NCBI RefSeq assembly: GCF_040802235.1
Contig: NC_133156.1
Location: forward strand, 188,921,851 to 188,985,850
From: Manis javanica
Lineage: Eukaryota > Chordata > Mammalia > Pholidota > Manidae
DNA: 64,000 nucleotides
Direction of reading: 5' to 3'
The notes under the pieces were generated by a model. The model was not told the DNA's origin. It did no database searches and saw only the letters and a program-made list of their open reading frames with translations. Both the position numbers and the translations under genes were made by a program. Position 1 is the first letter of the stretch, and each line of letters begins with the position of its first letter. This document shows, one piece after another, positions 1-11,409 of the stretch.

Positions 1-1150
1 ATTAATCAATTGAAAAAAATTTAGTATCTATTTTTAAGTTATTAAAATTTTTCATTAAAAATATATCACACACCTAAGCAGAACATGGGACTTCAAAAGA
101 ACAAGCAAGTCAATAAAAGTAATGTGCAGTAGACAAAAACATGATTTTCTTCTAGGAACACTTTCCAAGACTATTTTCTTCAAATGTTGCCATGAATAGG
201 CTAGAGAATGAAATTTTTTAATTGATGTTTGAGTTAACTGAAAGCTGCTAGGTAAGCAATAGTTGGCTACTTTTTTAAAAGGCAGAAATCAAATACGTTG
301 CTCTCAAGTTACATTGAACATAGTTTTAGCTGAGAGCACATTATGGGTCATGATTATCATTATGACACCAATCATCAGTACAGTACTATACCTCAGAAAG
401 TATGGGAATAGAGTTAAACACTGTATTTAAGACATAACCATATACGTTGTTCTTTAAAGTAAACCTTTTGCTTACTTGCCGCTGAATGCTGGCGTTTTAT
501 GTTCAGAGGTCTTTGAAGAACATCTGGTGTCCTCTTTTCTCACAAAGGTAGTTTGGGGAAAATGCAATTATTTTCCCTTCCTAACAGTTTGAATTCTTGA
601 TAAATTATCATTTCTTATAACTTGTAGAAGCACATTTTAGATTCTGCATGATTCAGATATTAACACATAATCCAAGTTGGTATTAAAGTTTTAGGACTAT
701 CTTTTGTTGGGCCTTGTTGAAACAAAATAATGTCAATCTTTATTTGACATGTCTATTTGTTCTGTTTCTCAGTATGGAAAACTTTATTTATCTGATATCA
801 TTAGGAAAGAGATGTTCCACATAGAATTTTTCAGATACTTGAAGCTCATCCCTTTAAATCCACAAATTAATTTTATTTTAACCATATTTATTTTTAGATA
901 TTTTAAAATATGCTCTACTTCCCCCCCCCCCATTTTCTTAAACAGAGAGTAATCAACATAGTGTAACTGGTTCTTGATATTAGAATCTTAATTGTACACA
1001 TTCATTACTATACCCTTTTTACATTCAACCAATTTATGTGCTCAAAAAAGTCCTCCTCACAGGCTGAAGTCATATGTTCAAGGCTGCTTTCTTTTACACA
1101 GAGTGGCCTAGACTGAAATGCTTTTTAAGCTCCTCTGTTTGTGGGGTTTT
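1..1150. other. Upstream intergenic DNA, nothing identified
   Basis: AT-rich sequence with no recognisable gene, splice structure or young repeat. A homopolymeric C run of about 12 bases lies near 919-930. Short open frames here lack any family resemblance and look like chance. Confidence 0.6.
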
Positions 1151-1154
1151 GTTA

Positions 1155-1370
1155 GCGTAGTGAGGTGTAGGAGAAAGAAATTAAGCTTTCATGTCAGACA
1201 GACCTGAATTCAAATTCAAGTCCCAGGTCCACTTTTTAGGTAATTATGCAATTTGGGGAAATGTATTTAACTCTTTACAGCTTCACATTCTTCACCTGAA
1301 AAGTGCTGATGCTAATCTTCAGAATGGATGTAAATAGTGAATGAAATAATAACTGTAAAGGGTCTGGTGC
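1155..1370 (+). repeat. MIR SINE remnant
   Basis: The order of diverged MIR landmarks is visible: 'cagacctgaattcaaat', then a 'tcttcacctgaaaa' core-like segment, then a 'gtaaatagtgaatgaaataata' tail region. MIR is an ancient tRNA-derived mammalian SINE. Edges are approximate because copies are heavily diverged. Confidence 0.7.
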
Positions 1371-1399
1371 TCCTCAACCCTCAGCTTCCTTCCTCGCGG

Positions 1400-1548
1400 T
1401 TCTGCCGTCAGCTTCACTTCTTGTTCCTGCCAGCTCTCTGTTCTCTTACACTTCCTTGTCCCTTGCAGACTGTGACAGCAGGAACCTAGCCCTATCTGCC
1501 CATCACTGTATTCACAGCCCCTAGTATCTGCCGTTAGTATCTGGAAAT
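1400..1548 (+). repeat. L2 LINE 3'-end remnant
   Basis: Contains the L2 3'-end pattern 'cagactgtgacagcagg ... cctatctgcccatcactgtattcacagcccctagta', matching the usual L2 tail wording (length, summary, 'cactgtatccccagtgcctag'). It lies between two MIR remnants. Boundaries are approximate. Confidence 0.6.
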
Positions 1549-1549
1549 G

Positions 1550-1765
1550 TGGTCTTTGGTAAAACACTTGTATTTGAATCCTAACCCGACCAGTTTCTTC
1601 TGTGTGATTTTGGGCAAATTTATCAACCTCCCTCCACCTCAGTTCCTTGTCTGTAAAATTAGGGGAATCATAAGACATACCTCATAGGATTAAATTAACT
1701 ATTTATGTAACTATCCCTCACACACAGTAAACACACAAATAAATGTTAGGATCTATTATGACTGG
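1550..1765 (+). repeat. MIR SINE remnant
   Basis: MIR landmarks in order: 'atttgaatcctaac', 'tgtgtgattttgggcaaat', 'cctcagttccttgtctgtaaaattaggggaatcata', 'cctcataggattaaatt' and a 'cacacagtaaacacacaaataaatg' end. This is one of the clearer MIR copies in the window. Confidence 0.8.
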
Positions 1766-2339
1766 AGAAACAAAAACCATCTTGTTGCTTCTACTTTTCT
1801 GCAGCCAGGGGAATGAGATAATCAAATTTATTTAAATGAGTTTAAATATTATAAACTTCTCTACTAATAAAGTTTTGAGCTTTAGTATACAGCTTTTTAA
1901 CCCTTTTTTTTCTTTTATTTCATTGTTTTTTTTTTCTCTACCAGCTCAGAAGTTTTACTTTTACCTCTGGGTTAGTAGGTTCTATTTTGACTGCAGAATA
2001 AATGACCTTAAGATAAGAAGACTGGGATTTTTACCATATAGGACGGTAAGATAACCATTTTTTTCCTTATTATGTTATCTGACTCCATTTTCTCTGTCCC
2101 ATTTATAAAGATAGGTTTGACATTTCCTCTAAGCTAACCAGTTTGCCTGTGTCCTCATGTGCAAATATTTGCCTTTTATTCATGTGTGGCCAACCATATC
2201 AATAGCCAAGGCCATAATTTAGCGTGTCATCAGTAAAATTCCACAGCAGTTGTACTTCTAAGTCTTAACACTATTACAAAATCAAATAGAACTGTCAAAT
2301 ATTTACATTATGTACTCCATATTTTTGTGTTTAAATATC

Positions 2340-3700
2340 ACCTATTTGTTTGAACCCCTAATCTTCCAATTGACTAATCCATTGGAATTTGGAAATGCAG
2401 AGTGTAAACGAGGGTGAATAGCTATTGGTGAGAAGTGAAGAGCAATAAATTGTTTAGGATGGCAAAATAATCTCCTAAGTGGTATATACTCATGGTTCAA
2501 TTAAATCTAGAAATTGAATAAACAGAAAAGTTTTAACTGAACAAGCCATGAAAGGGTTTATTTTCTTTTTTACAAACTCTGTACCTGTAGAACAAGGTTT
2601 TTACTGTATTCTTTTTTATGTTTATCAATCCAGACAGACTATGACTATTGATCCTCACATCGGTAGAATTCTAATGGCAATTTCTTTGCTTTGTTTTTGT
2701 TGAGTCACATGTAAGCTCTAAGCAAACACATGTTATCACTAGTGTTCTAATTCTCTTCCTATCTCCTGGACATGTTTGGTTACCCAAGCAATCTAACAGA
2801 CCATGTGAACCATAAACTTATTAGATCTGATTGGCCAGGATTTAGGTGTGGTATGCCAGAGATGAGAAATTCAAAGGCTTTCTCATGGAGAGAATGAGAG
2901 CTTGGGCCAGGGGAAGGGGGTGGGGGGTGGGTGGAGGTGGTAGTGGTACTCTTGGCAGGATCAGAACATCCAAGAAAGCATTTGACATTTGCTCAGTAAA
3001 TACAACACAGCAGACATTTTTCCAAGGGGGAAGGTGAGAAGCAGGCAAGCTAAAGACCATTCCCAAATCTTAGATCTGGCTCTAAATTTAACATTACACA
3101 TGATCAGGTTCTTTGTTACCTTTCTAAGCTTTGCACTGGGATCTGTCTTCAGAGTAATCGGACCCGTTCTGATTCTATCATGATGTACCATCTTGCTGTC
3201 TGCAACACCTAGCCAGTCTAATCCTATGGCTGAATTATCTGTTAGAATTTGGAATTAGAGTAAAAGATGAAGGTAGATTAGTAGATATGATTGAGAAATA
3301 AGTAAGTAGCGACAAATTGCTTTGGATAGCAAATAATCTCATAAGTGTTATTTTATGGTTCTAACTGAATAATGAAATTCAGAAGTTAAGTAAATAAAAG
3401 TTCAAACTGAGCCCACATTTATGAAAGGGCTTATTTTCTTATTATTTTTATTAATCCTACTATTCTGTATGCATAGGAGATTTTTACTAAATTCCATTTT
3501 ATTCTTCTCAATCAGTAAAAGCTGTCTTCTGAGTGATAGAGCTTTCTTAAATTCTGGTTTTCGGGGAGACACAAATTACTTCTCATAATTTCCCTAAAAA
3601 TATTGTTAAGTCTGGTCAGCCAGAAACAAAAATGTAGGTGTCTAGCATAGGAATAATAATCTTATTAGCCAAGTGGCTTTCTTTAGAAGTGTATAACACT
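2340..3700. repeat. Ancient direct duplication or paired old repeat
   Basis: Two diverged segments in the same orientation resemble each other: about 2,350-2,860 and about 3,215-3,650. Matching blocks include 'aaattgtttaggatggcaaaataatctcctaagtg' against 'aaattgctttggatagcaaataatctcataagtg', 'atgaaagggtttattttctt' against 'atgaaagggcttattttctt', and later 'ggccaggatttaggtgtg' against 'cagccagaaacaaaaatgtaggtgt'. Either a local duplication or two copies of an old repeat that I cannot name. No coding signal. Confidence 0.5.
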
Positions 3701-5849
3701 AGTGAGCTTTCAACACCATTTTTCCCTCTATGTTATAAGATTTTTTTCCCACTTCCTAACTATAGTCTTTGAAATTCTTAAATCCAGACAGATCCAGTGA
3801 GTGCAACCAAGATGCCCAATGAACAGAGGGAAACCCAGGATAGCCACTCATGATTTAAGACAGGATATTATGAGAGCATCTTGAGGGAATTACAGGAGAG
3901 TTTTACAGAAATCCTGGCTGAGGTCAGGAAGGACTCTGGAGTTTCTCAGCGTAAGGATACAAGTGTTGTGGTCAAGGACAGCAAGATAGCACTAAAATGT
4001 CTCTGTGACTTGACTTCAGCATGTATCTTATACTGGATATTTTACCTAGAGAGAAATTATAAGGATGAATCTGAAGGAAAAGTCTAGTGGTGTATTTTCT
4101 GTTGTCTCCTTCTGAGAGAGTAGCACTAGGGGTAAGACATAGGAAAGGGTAATTGTTATGTTAATATTTGGAGAAAATGGCCATTATTTTATTAACCCCT
4201 TTAGTATTCCTGATAATGTTCTTCACTCCAGCATTTGCTTAGTGCATGTAGAGCAAACTGTACAACTACAATTTACAGGGTTCTTAGGGGGCATAAAATC
4301 TATCTCAATAAGTAAATCACAGCCATTCCATTTTACTTATTACAGTAACTTGTTGTCTCTAAATTAATTAGTCCGACTCTTAATGAATTGTTCTCTAAGG
4401 TTCACATCCAGATTGAGACAATTTCTTTCATCCACATTCTGGAATCACAGGTCTGTTTTTCCTACAGCTTCACATGCTTGTACCCTCAAGTCTAAGTCAG
4501 CACTATTTTTATTTATATGGGTGAGACAAAGTCTTTTCTGTTTGTATCCCACCTCTGCTTCTCAGTTCTCAGGTAAAGTGTTCTTCTAGTCAACCAACAT
4601 CCTCTCTAGGTAGTGTGCCTCTCATTTCCTATTCACTGAATATCTTAGAACTGGATTCTTTGCTGTTATTAAATATTTGAACCTCAGTCTTCTCTGCCTT
4701 TCAAGTCAGATTTTTAACTAGTTTCATTAAACATTTTTATATTTATCTTTCTAGACCTCATGCTATTTCTACCTCTCCATATGATTTTTTGTTTCTCACC
4801 TAGGCAGGGCTCTTTCTCAGTAAAAATGTTAGCATATCTAAAACCCAATTCACTTACATGTTCTCCTATCACAATGAGTTATGGTTATGCTAAAATCTAT
4901 ACATATTTTGGGGCAGGATACACCAACACGCCCAAGTTTCATGGGAATAAAATCCCAGCAAGTTTGCTAAAAGTAGAAGGTTCATTTTTCTTTTTAGTTG
5001 CCCATTTTCTGGGGATTGGAAAAAGATGAGAACTGTTTTATGTATACAATCGATCTTCATGATGCATGTTTGTGGATTTGCCTACTCTAAAATTTATGTG
5101 CAACCCTCAAAGCAATACTCATATTGCTTTTGCAGGTCATTCATAAACATGTGATGGACGCCAAAAATTTGAGTTACCTGGTGCTCGCATTCCTAGCTAA
5201 GGCTGAGCAAGGCAGTGCCCTGCTTTCCTGTTTCAGCTTCAGTTCACTGTAAACAAGGGTCCTTTTTATGATCCACTTAGTACCATATTTTTCATATTTT
5301 TGTGCTTTTTTAAAATTTTTATTTTTATTTAAAATGTAGTGCTAAGGTTCTGTCTGCTACTCCTAAATGCAAGAAGGCTGTGATGTTGCTTTGAGAGAAA
5401 ATATATGTATTAAATAAACATCATTCAGGCATGAGTTATAATGCTGTTGACTGTGAGTTCAGTGTTAATGAATCAACAGTATATATTCAATAAGGCAACT
5501 CTGAGCAGATGTAGACATAGACATACACTAAGGTTATCTAGTGATCAGTTGACTAAAATATTTTGACCAGATGCTTGCAGGAACTCAACCTTGTATTTCT
5601 TCTAGGATGAATGGTTCGGTATTCATGAATTCAGTGTTCACAGTAACTTTATAGAAAAAATGTTATGAATAATGAAATTCAATTGTACATGTGTGTGTTT
5701 CCATATAGTAAATATAGTATGTGTTTCCATATAACAAAATTACTGCAAGAAGCTAATACCACATTGAACAAACTTTTTATAGTTTATAATAAGTACCTGA
5801 AAATCCTTTAAGTTACATCTAGTGAAATTATATAGTATACATTTATCCT
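3701..5849. other. Upstream intergenic DNA, nothing identified
   Basis: No gene, RNA gene or named repeat could be supported. Open frames of 60-90 codons occur (for example 3,881-4,087 and 4,760-5,029), but they have no recognisable motif and no splice context. Confidence 0.5.
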
Positions 5850-6590
5850 TTCATCCAAAAATCATATTTCTAGAAATCTATCCCAAAGTTGTAGTAACAA
5901 ATAAAAGAACATCAATCACTATCAACCATCTAATGGAAGTACACAGCATCACCTTTGTAACAGTCGTGATAAAATTGAACTAGAATCTGAATGTGACTCT
6001 AGGTCTAACTACAAATTAACAGAAAATTCAGGGTATAGAGGATTATGTGAAATACATGTGGATGCAATCAGCAGAATCCAGATCAGAAATTCTACTAGCA
6101 AATGACTGGATTTTTCAACAACCAAAAACCCCTACACACACACACACACACATCTTGGAACGTAAAAGAGACTTAAGCAGTCTTCTATAACAATGTTCAC
6201 AACAGCTTTATTCTCAATAACCAAAAACTTACATTAATGAAATGTTCCTGAACAGGAGAGAGTATAAATACACTGTAATAGCGACAGCACTTATAAGAAA
6301 CAAACTAATCCAACAACATGGATGAATCTCACAGACATTATGTTGGGAAGGAACTGGACATAAAAGAGTATGAAGTTCTAGAACAAGTACTAATCTAAGT
6401 TAAAAAAAAAATCAAAATAGTCATTGCCTGTGAGGGGGTGAGAGGCACAGGAGCCATCCAGGGAGATGTAAATGTCCTATGTGATGATAGGGGTGTGGGT
6501 TACACTGGTATATCCATTTGTTAAAATTGTACAGCTAAGATGTGTATGTTTAAATGTATGTATATTTTACCTCAAAAGACTGTAAAAAAA
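5850..6590 (+). mobile_element. Ancient L1M fragment (3' end)
   Basis: Resembles the 3' part of old mammalian L1: 'aacaatgttcacaacagctttattctcaataaccaaaaact', 'aacaacatggatgaatctcacagacattatg', 'gtcattgcctgtgagggggtgagaggcacagg', and a closing 'ttgttaaaattgtacagctaagatgtgtatg...tttacctcaa'. It is heavily diverged, interrupted by a CA run at about 6,133-6,150, and has no open reading frame. Confidence 0.75.
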
Positions 6591-6699
6591 TAATGGAATG
6601 GAAATGGGAAGGTGGGTGGAAGAACAGATGATACAAGAATGACAGACTATTGATCATTGTTGAAACTTGATGTTGAGTATGTATATTATTCTGCTTAGT

Positions 6700-7140
6700 A
6701 TAGGTTTGAAATTTTGCATAATACAAGGATTTTTTTAAAAAACTGAGATACTTAAGAGATATAACAACCAATGTCATGTATATTCCTTTTTATATTTTAA
6801 TTGTAAAAACTATCTGGATATTTGAGGATATTAAGGAAACATTTGAGGATATTAAGAAAATAAGGGGGTTTATTTTTAGGTATGATAATTGAATGATACT
6901 TATGTTGTTAAAATAAAGATATCCACTTTTTAAGAGACACATATGGAAATACAGATGAAAATAGATGGCATCTGGGATTTGTTTCAAAATAAACCAGTGG
7001 GTGGGTAGAGGTGGAAATAAAACAAGACTGACCAGGAGGTGAAAATTGTTGAAGTTGAATGATAGGTACATGGGGTTCATTAAACTACTCTCTTTTCTTC
7101 TGTATTTTGAAATTTTCTATAAGAAGATTTAAAACAATGC
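6700..7140 (+). mobile_element. Old interspersed repeat, probably an L1M/E-type 3' end
   Basis: Carries the pattern 'catctgggatttgtttcaaaataaaccagtgggtgggtagaggtggaaataaaacaagactgacc ... aattgttgaagttgaatgataggtacatggggttcatta ... ttttgaaattttctataa'. The same pattern recurs at 21,370-21,570. I recognise it as a common ancient mammalian repeat tail ending in an A-rich stretch; the subfamily name is uncertain. Confidence 0.55.
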
Positions 7141-7548
7141 ATTAAAAAAATACTCCCATAAATTGAAAAACTCCAGGCTAGCTAAGTTGAGTCAAATGGA
7201 TGGAACTGTGTCTCTGCTAATGTACAATACTGAGTTGATCTGAGAAGAGACAGGTTGGAGGTAGGAGCCTGGGCTGGAATGCTGTAGGGAGGCATGTGGT
7301 GACTCAAGTTGGGAGGCGGGGGTTTTGTACAGTGACACAGTGGGGTAGGGCTGTGAAGAAATTGATCTCTGAGAGGTCATTGTGGAGGCAGAACAAGTGG
7401 GAGGAGACACAGATGGTTAAGGCAGTATGTGAAACTACATGGGGGAATTATTTGAGAAAATATTAAAGTGGTATCAATTTGGAAAGCTAGTTGTGAGGAA
7501 TCAATCCTGAGAAAGGCAGAACGCACATAGGAAAATTCAAAGGGATTT

Positions 7549-7570
7549 AACACACACATACACACACACA

Positions 7571-7612
<42 letters not shown>
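7549..7612. repeat. (CA)n microsatellite
   Basis: Nearly uninterrupted CA dinucleotides with two TACA interruptions. Likely length-polymorphic. Confidence 0.95.
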
Positions 7613-7615
<3 letters not shown>

Positions 7616-8010
7616 ATATAATTTATTATAAGATTGGCTTACATGATTATGGAGGCTGCCAAGTCCCAAGCTCTGCTGCTGGTTAGCTGGAGACCCAGGA
7701 GAGCCTGACTGACAGGCTCAAGACCCAGGAAGAGCCCAGTTTCAGTTTAGTGTGAAGGCAGGAAAAGGCCAATGTCCAAGCTCAAGGCAGTCAGGCAGGA
7801 GGCAATTCCTTCTTATTTGTAATAGGGTTAGCCTTTCTGCCTGTTTCAGGCCTCCAACTGAACGCATAAGGCCCATTCGCAGGAAAATCTGCTTCGCTCA
7901 GTCTACTAATTCAAATGTTAACCTCACCCAAAATAATGTCTGACCAAATACTTGGGCACTCTGTGGCCCGGTCAAGTTGACACATAGAATTGACCAACAT
8001 GGGTACTTAA
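7613..8010 (+). repeat. Ancient high-copy mammalian repeat, family not named
   Basis: The phrases 'ttggcttacatgattatggaggctgccaagtcccaagctctgc', 'gacccaggagagcctga', 'caaggcagtcaggcaggaggca' and 'cactctgtggcccggtcaagttgacacatagaattgacca' belong to a repeat I know from many mammalian loci. I cannot assign its subfamily with confidence. No coding function. Confidence 0.5.
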
Positions 8011-8105
8011 AAGAGTTGTGGAGGAGATTAAATGTAACAGGATGCTTGGCACAAGTAAGATCTTAATAATGCAGTAAATGTTAACTACTGTCATTGTTAT
8101 TATTC
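8010..8105 (+). repeat. MIR-like 3' fragment
   Basis: The segment 'gaggagattaaatgtaacaggatgcttggcacaagtaagatcttaataatgcagtaaatgttaact' matches the 3' portion of MIR. The 5' part is missing or unrecognisable. Confidence 0.6.
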
Positions 8106-8189
8106 TGCAAACTCTCCCTGGGTAATCTTATCCACACTCTTGGGTTCAGTGATTACATAAATCCTAAATATTTATCTCAAGCCTACTGG

Positions 8190-9045
8190 TTATCAGTATA
8201 TTCACATCAAACTCAACTCTTCAAAATAAAATTCATTACCCTTCTCTACAAAGTTACTTCTCCTCTAGTGTTCATGATTTTAATGAGTATCTCCAATATA
8301 TAATGCCCAGTTACACACCCAGAAACCTCAAAATTACCTTCCTTCCTCTTTCCCTCACCTCCCACAGCCAGTCACCAATCAAGTCCTGTTCATTCTACCT
8401 CTGAAATGTCTTTGGTACTCTGTTTTCTTTTTATTCCCCAGAGCTACTTAGTTTGTCTATCATCTCTCACCTGAATCATTGCAAATTCTCCTAACTGATT
8501 ACCTTGGTCAAACACAATTATTATTTATGTCACTCCTCTGTTTAAACTCTCTGAATAGTCCCTCGTTGCCAAATTCCTTGGCAAGGTGTGGTCCAAAGGA
8601 TTTCTGTGAACTGATCCCAGAAAATTCCCTCAACCTGATCATGCAGATGCCCCCCTACATCTGACCATACTGTACTGCTTGTACTTCTGCAAATGGGCCC
8701 CTCTATCTCTTTCTTGCATGTCTTTTCCTAAAGTGCAAGCTCTACTGAAATGACCTTACTCACCTGGTGAGCACCTACTCATTTTTCAGGACTCAGCTCA
8801 ACTACCACCTTCTATTTGAAGTATTTCCTGGTTGCATTCTCATGTAAAAGTGATTATTCCCTTGTCTCCATTCCCACTGTTCCCTAAATATACTTCTAGG
8901 AAAATGTTTATAAAATTTTACTGCAGCTACCTATTCATTTGATTATAAGCTTTTTGTGGGTTGAGAACATGACTAGTTAATCTTTGTATCCATAGCCTGG
9001 CACCATAAATATGCTCATTGAGTATTTGATGAAAGAATAAATGCA
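8190..9045 (+). mobile_element. L2 LINE remnant (ORF2 end and 3'UTR)
   Basis: Follows the order of the L2 3' region: 'cacagccagtcaccaatcaagtcctgttcattctacctctgaaatgtct', 'ctgaatcattgcaaattctcctaactg', 'tcatttttcaggactcagctcaactaccacctt', and the 3' end 'ataagctttttgtgggttgag...catagcctggcacc...gagtatttgatgaaagaataaatg'. Many stops and indels; inactive. Confidence 0.8.
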
Positions 9046-10256
9046 TGTAATTTGAGGTACAAAAATACAAGTAATTATTTCATGGCAAATAAATCAATAG
9101 AGATGGATGGAAACACGATCTAAATCTTCTCTTCATGAGTTTTCCACTTCTGTCATTATTCAGTATTTTTAAAGTTGCAAAATAACTGCTTGCACACATA
9201 TTGGTTACTAATACTGAGAATATATAGGCTGCACTTTTTGGTGTATAGCACATTCCTTTAGAACATTAAAAATCTTCACTAGTTTGTCTTTGACATTTCC
9301 CAAATATATCTAAAATGTCAGAACCAGCATTTGGGGCTCACAAATCTTTTGAGTGAATGCCCAGGCCTTCAAATTGTATGCCATTCATAGGTTTAAAATA
9401 GGAACACCCATGTTGACTGAACTATTTGGAGACTTGAGGACATTAGAAAAGAATAATTTTATTTTGGGGAGGAATGTTGAAAGGTGGGAGTTGTAAGAGA
9501 TAATTTACTTTAATAATACCTGAATATTAAAATGAACACACACACACACACACACACACAAAACTTTATTACTCTCAAATCCAAGAATCTCAGCAAGAGT
9601 CTAATACACAGTCTAAGATCTTGATCCCAAAGGGAAATACTATATAATAATTTTTCAGTATAAAATATGAGAAATTTGGACTAAATATGAAAAGATATGT
9701 TCATTTTCAGCAGATGAAATGTTTGCAATAAGAGGACAAGTCATAAGAAAAGATTAATGTGTCTAATTTCCTCTGCATCATTTAATAGCATATTAGATGT
9801 ATGCATGTTGTTTTGGAGAAGGGTATCACTATTGTGATTTTTTCCTTATGTTCACACCCTAAGTATTGTTTTCATGTATGTTTAGGGGGAGAGTAGAAAC
9901 ATAGTTCTAGTTTTATATAGTCACATGGTAGAGGAAATGTTGAAATTTCCTGAAAAACTTACCAAGATCAAAACCTTTTTAGACTTTAAGAGATCTAAAA
10001 ACCCTAACTGATTAGTCCCCCAGGATTCACTTTCTTACTGATATGACTAGATATCTGAATATACCAAATTTGAAAGTGCAGATAAGCAACAAAAGGATAG
10101 CTGCTTTGGACAAGGAAATGTAGGTATTAAACTAGATCTGTAGTCTGAGTAGATGTCATTAGAGGCATACTCATTTGCCATGACTGAACTGTCCTGAATT
10201 CAAAGGATTGCAGATTTTAAAGAACTCTACAGAACTGTATGGTAGACACAGTTTTA
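9046..10256. other. Upstream intergenic DNA with a small (CA)n run
   Basis: No gene or named repeat recognised. A (CA)n microsatellite lies at about 9,534-9,560. The right end is the pre-insertion flank of the chimeric L1 copy at 10,271. Confidence 0.55.
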
Positions 10257-10270
10257 AAAAGACATTCACA
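10257..10270. repeat. Target-site duplication, left copy
   Basis: AAAAGACATTCACA here is repeated exactly at 12,399-12,412. The pair brackets the chimeric L1 fragment and marks it as a single target-primed insertion. Confidence 0.9.
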
Positions 10271-10289
10271 CGTACCAAAGGGAAAGGGA

Positions 10290-10390
10290 CTGGGGAGGAT
10301 GGGTGGGTAGGAAGGGATAAGGGGGGGGGGAGAATAAGGGGGGTATTAAGATTAGCATGCATGGGGGGGAGGGAGAAAGGGGAGGGCTGT
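10290..10390 (+). repeat. G-run-rich L1 3'UTR tract (G-quadruplex-like)
   Basis: Several runs of 4-10 guanines lie within 100 bases, inside the L1 3'UTR proper. The matching C-runs sit at about 32,808-32,905 in the full-length copy. G-rich 3'UTR tracts are a known hallmark of mammalian L1; quadruplex formation is inferred from composition. Confidence 0.7.
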
Positions 10391-10839
10391 ACAACACAGA
10401 GAAGACAAGTAGTGATTCTACAACATTTTGCTATGCTGATGGACAGTGACTGTAAAGTGGTTTATAGGGGGGACCTGGTATAGGGGAGAGCCTAGTAAAG
10501 ATAATATTCTTCATGTAAGTGTAGATTAATGATAAAAAAAGAAAAAAAAAGAAAGAAAGAAAAGGGGGACTACTCCCTGATAGGATAAAACTAACTGTAA
10601 ATCAACAATTAATGCATGCTTTAAATATCCTTAATTTTGATCACTTAAAGGGTGTCAGATGATCAGCTATGGAGGTACATTTTTCTGATAATATTCCTTT
10701 CTCTTAAAAAAAAAAAAGCAGTTCCTGTGTGGTGACCTCCAATGAGTTCTACACAATGGTATAAAGGGCATATCAAAGTGTGGGCAAAGGGTCTGTTTGT
10801 GTTTATACAGAGGATCAAAGCCTAATTTGGCTACCCAGA

Positions 10840-10998
10840 AAATGAACTAAGATACGATATGAAGAAGAACTTCCAATATCAGCACTCTCTGGAAGAGTCA
10901 TACCAGAAGATGATCATCGAAAAAACCTCAACAAAGATCCAGGTGATGCTGCAGTTGTAGCTGCATTCATCCCATCAGTTCCTGGACTTGCCATTGGA
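10840..10998 (+). pseudogene. Possible retroviral integrase C-terminal remnant
   Basis: In the frame of the downstream env piece, about 50 codons precede the first ATG and run on from an in-frame TGA that directly follows a WLPRK-like tract. Its basic and acidic make-up looks like the end of a retroviral pol frame. If so, pol is joined almost directly to the Env transmembrane subunit, with most of env missing between them. The call rests on a short diverged stretch and could be wrong. Confidence 0.35.
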
Positions 10999-11409
10999 AT
11001 GAAGAAGGAGATATATAAGCTGGCCTGTGCATACAGTAAAACAACAAATTTGACTGGATCTATACTGTTGGAACTCAACGAAGAATTAGGAGAAGTGCAA
11101 GTTGTAGCGCTCCAAAATATTACAACTACAGACTATCTACTGTTAAAAGAATGTATGGGATGTGAACAGACCCCAGGAATGGGTTGTTTTAATTTGTCTG
11201 ATTTCTCTCAGACTGTTCAAGTTCAGTTGGACAATATCCACCATATCATAGATAAGTTTTCACAAATGCCTAGGGTGCCTAACTGGTTTTCTTGGTTTCA
11301 CTGGAGATGGCTGGTAATTATAGGTCTGCTTTGGTTATGTAACTGTATTCCTATTATGTTAATGTGTGTGCAGAATTTAATTAGTAGTTTAAAACCTATA
11401 CATGCTTAA
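10999..11409 (+). CDS. Retroviral Env transmembrane-subunit fragment inside the L1 3'UTR (open, 136 aa)
   Basis: An open frame of 136 codons. Visible features in order: a helical N-terminal region; an LQN tract at residues 38-40, typical of the conserved ectodomain of gamma/D-type Env transmembrane subunits; cysteines C52, C55 and C63 followed by F64, resembling the cysteine loop; a tryptophan-rich membrane-proximal stretch at 95-104 (W96, W99, W102, W104); and a hydrophobic anchor at about 104-127. There is no signal peptide, surface subunit or obvious cleavage site, so it cannot act as a complete envelope. It sits in a 5'-truncated L1 insertion with no evident promoter of its own. The same region in copies 2 and 3 is frame-broken by a shared 11-nt loss (bases about 11,203-11,213 here). 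Translation is unproven; it may be a passenger. Confidence 0.6.
   Translation: MKKEIYKLACAYSKTTNLTGSILLELNEELGEVQVVALQNITTTDYLLLKECMGCEQTPGMGCFNLSDFSQTVQVQLDNIHHIIDKFSQMPRVPNWFSWFHWRWLVIIGLLWLCNCIPIMLMCVQNLISSLKPIHA

Noticed and set aside
7549-7613. 78-codon frame starting with cysteine-valine repeats
   Set aside because: It is a translation of the (CA)n microsatellite on the opposite strand.
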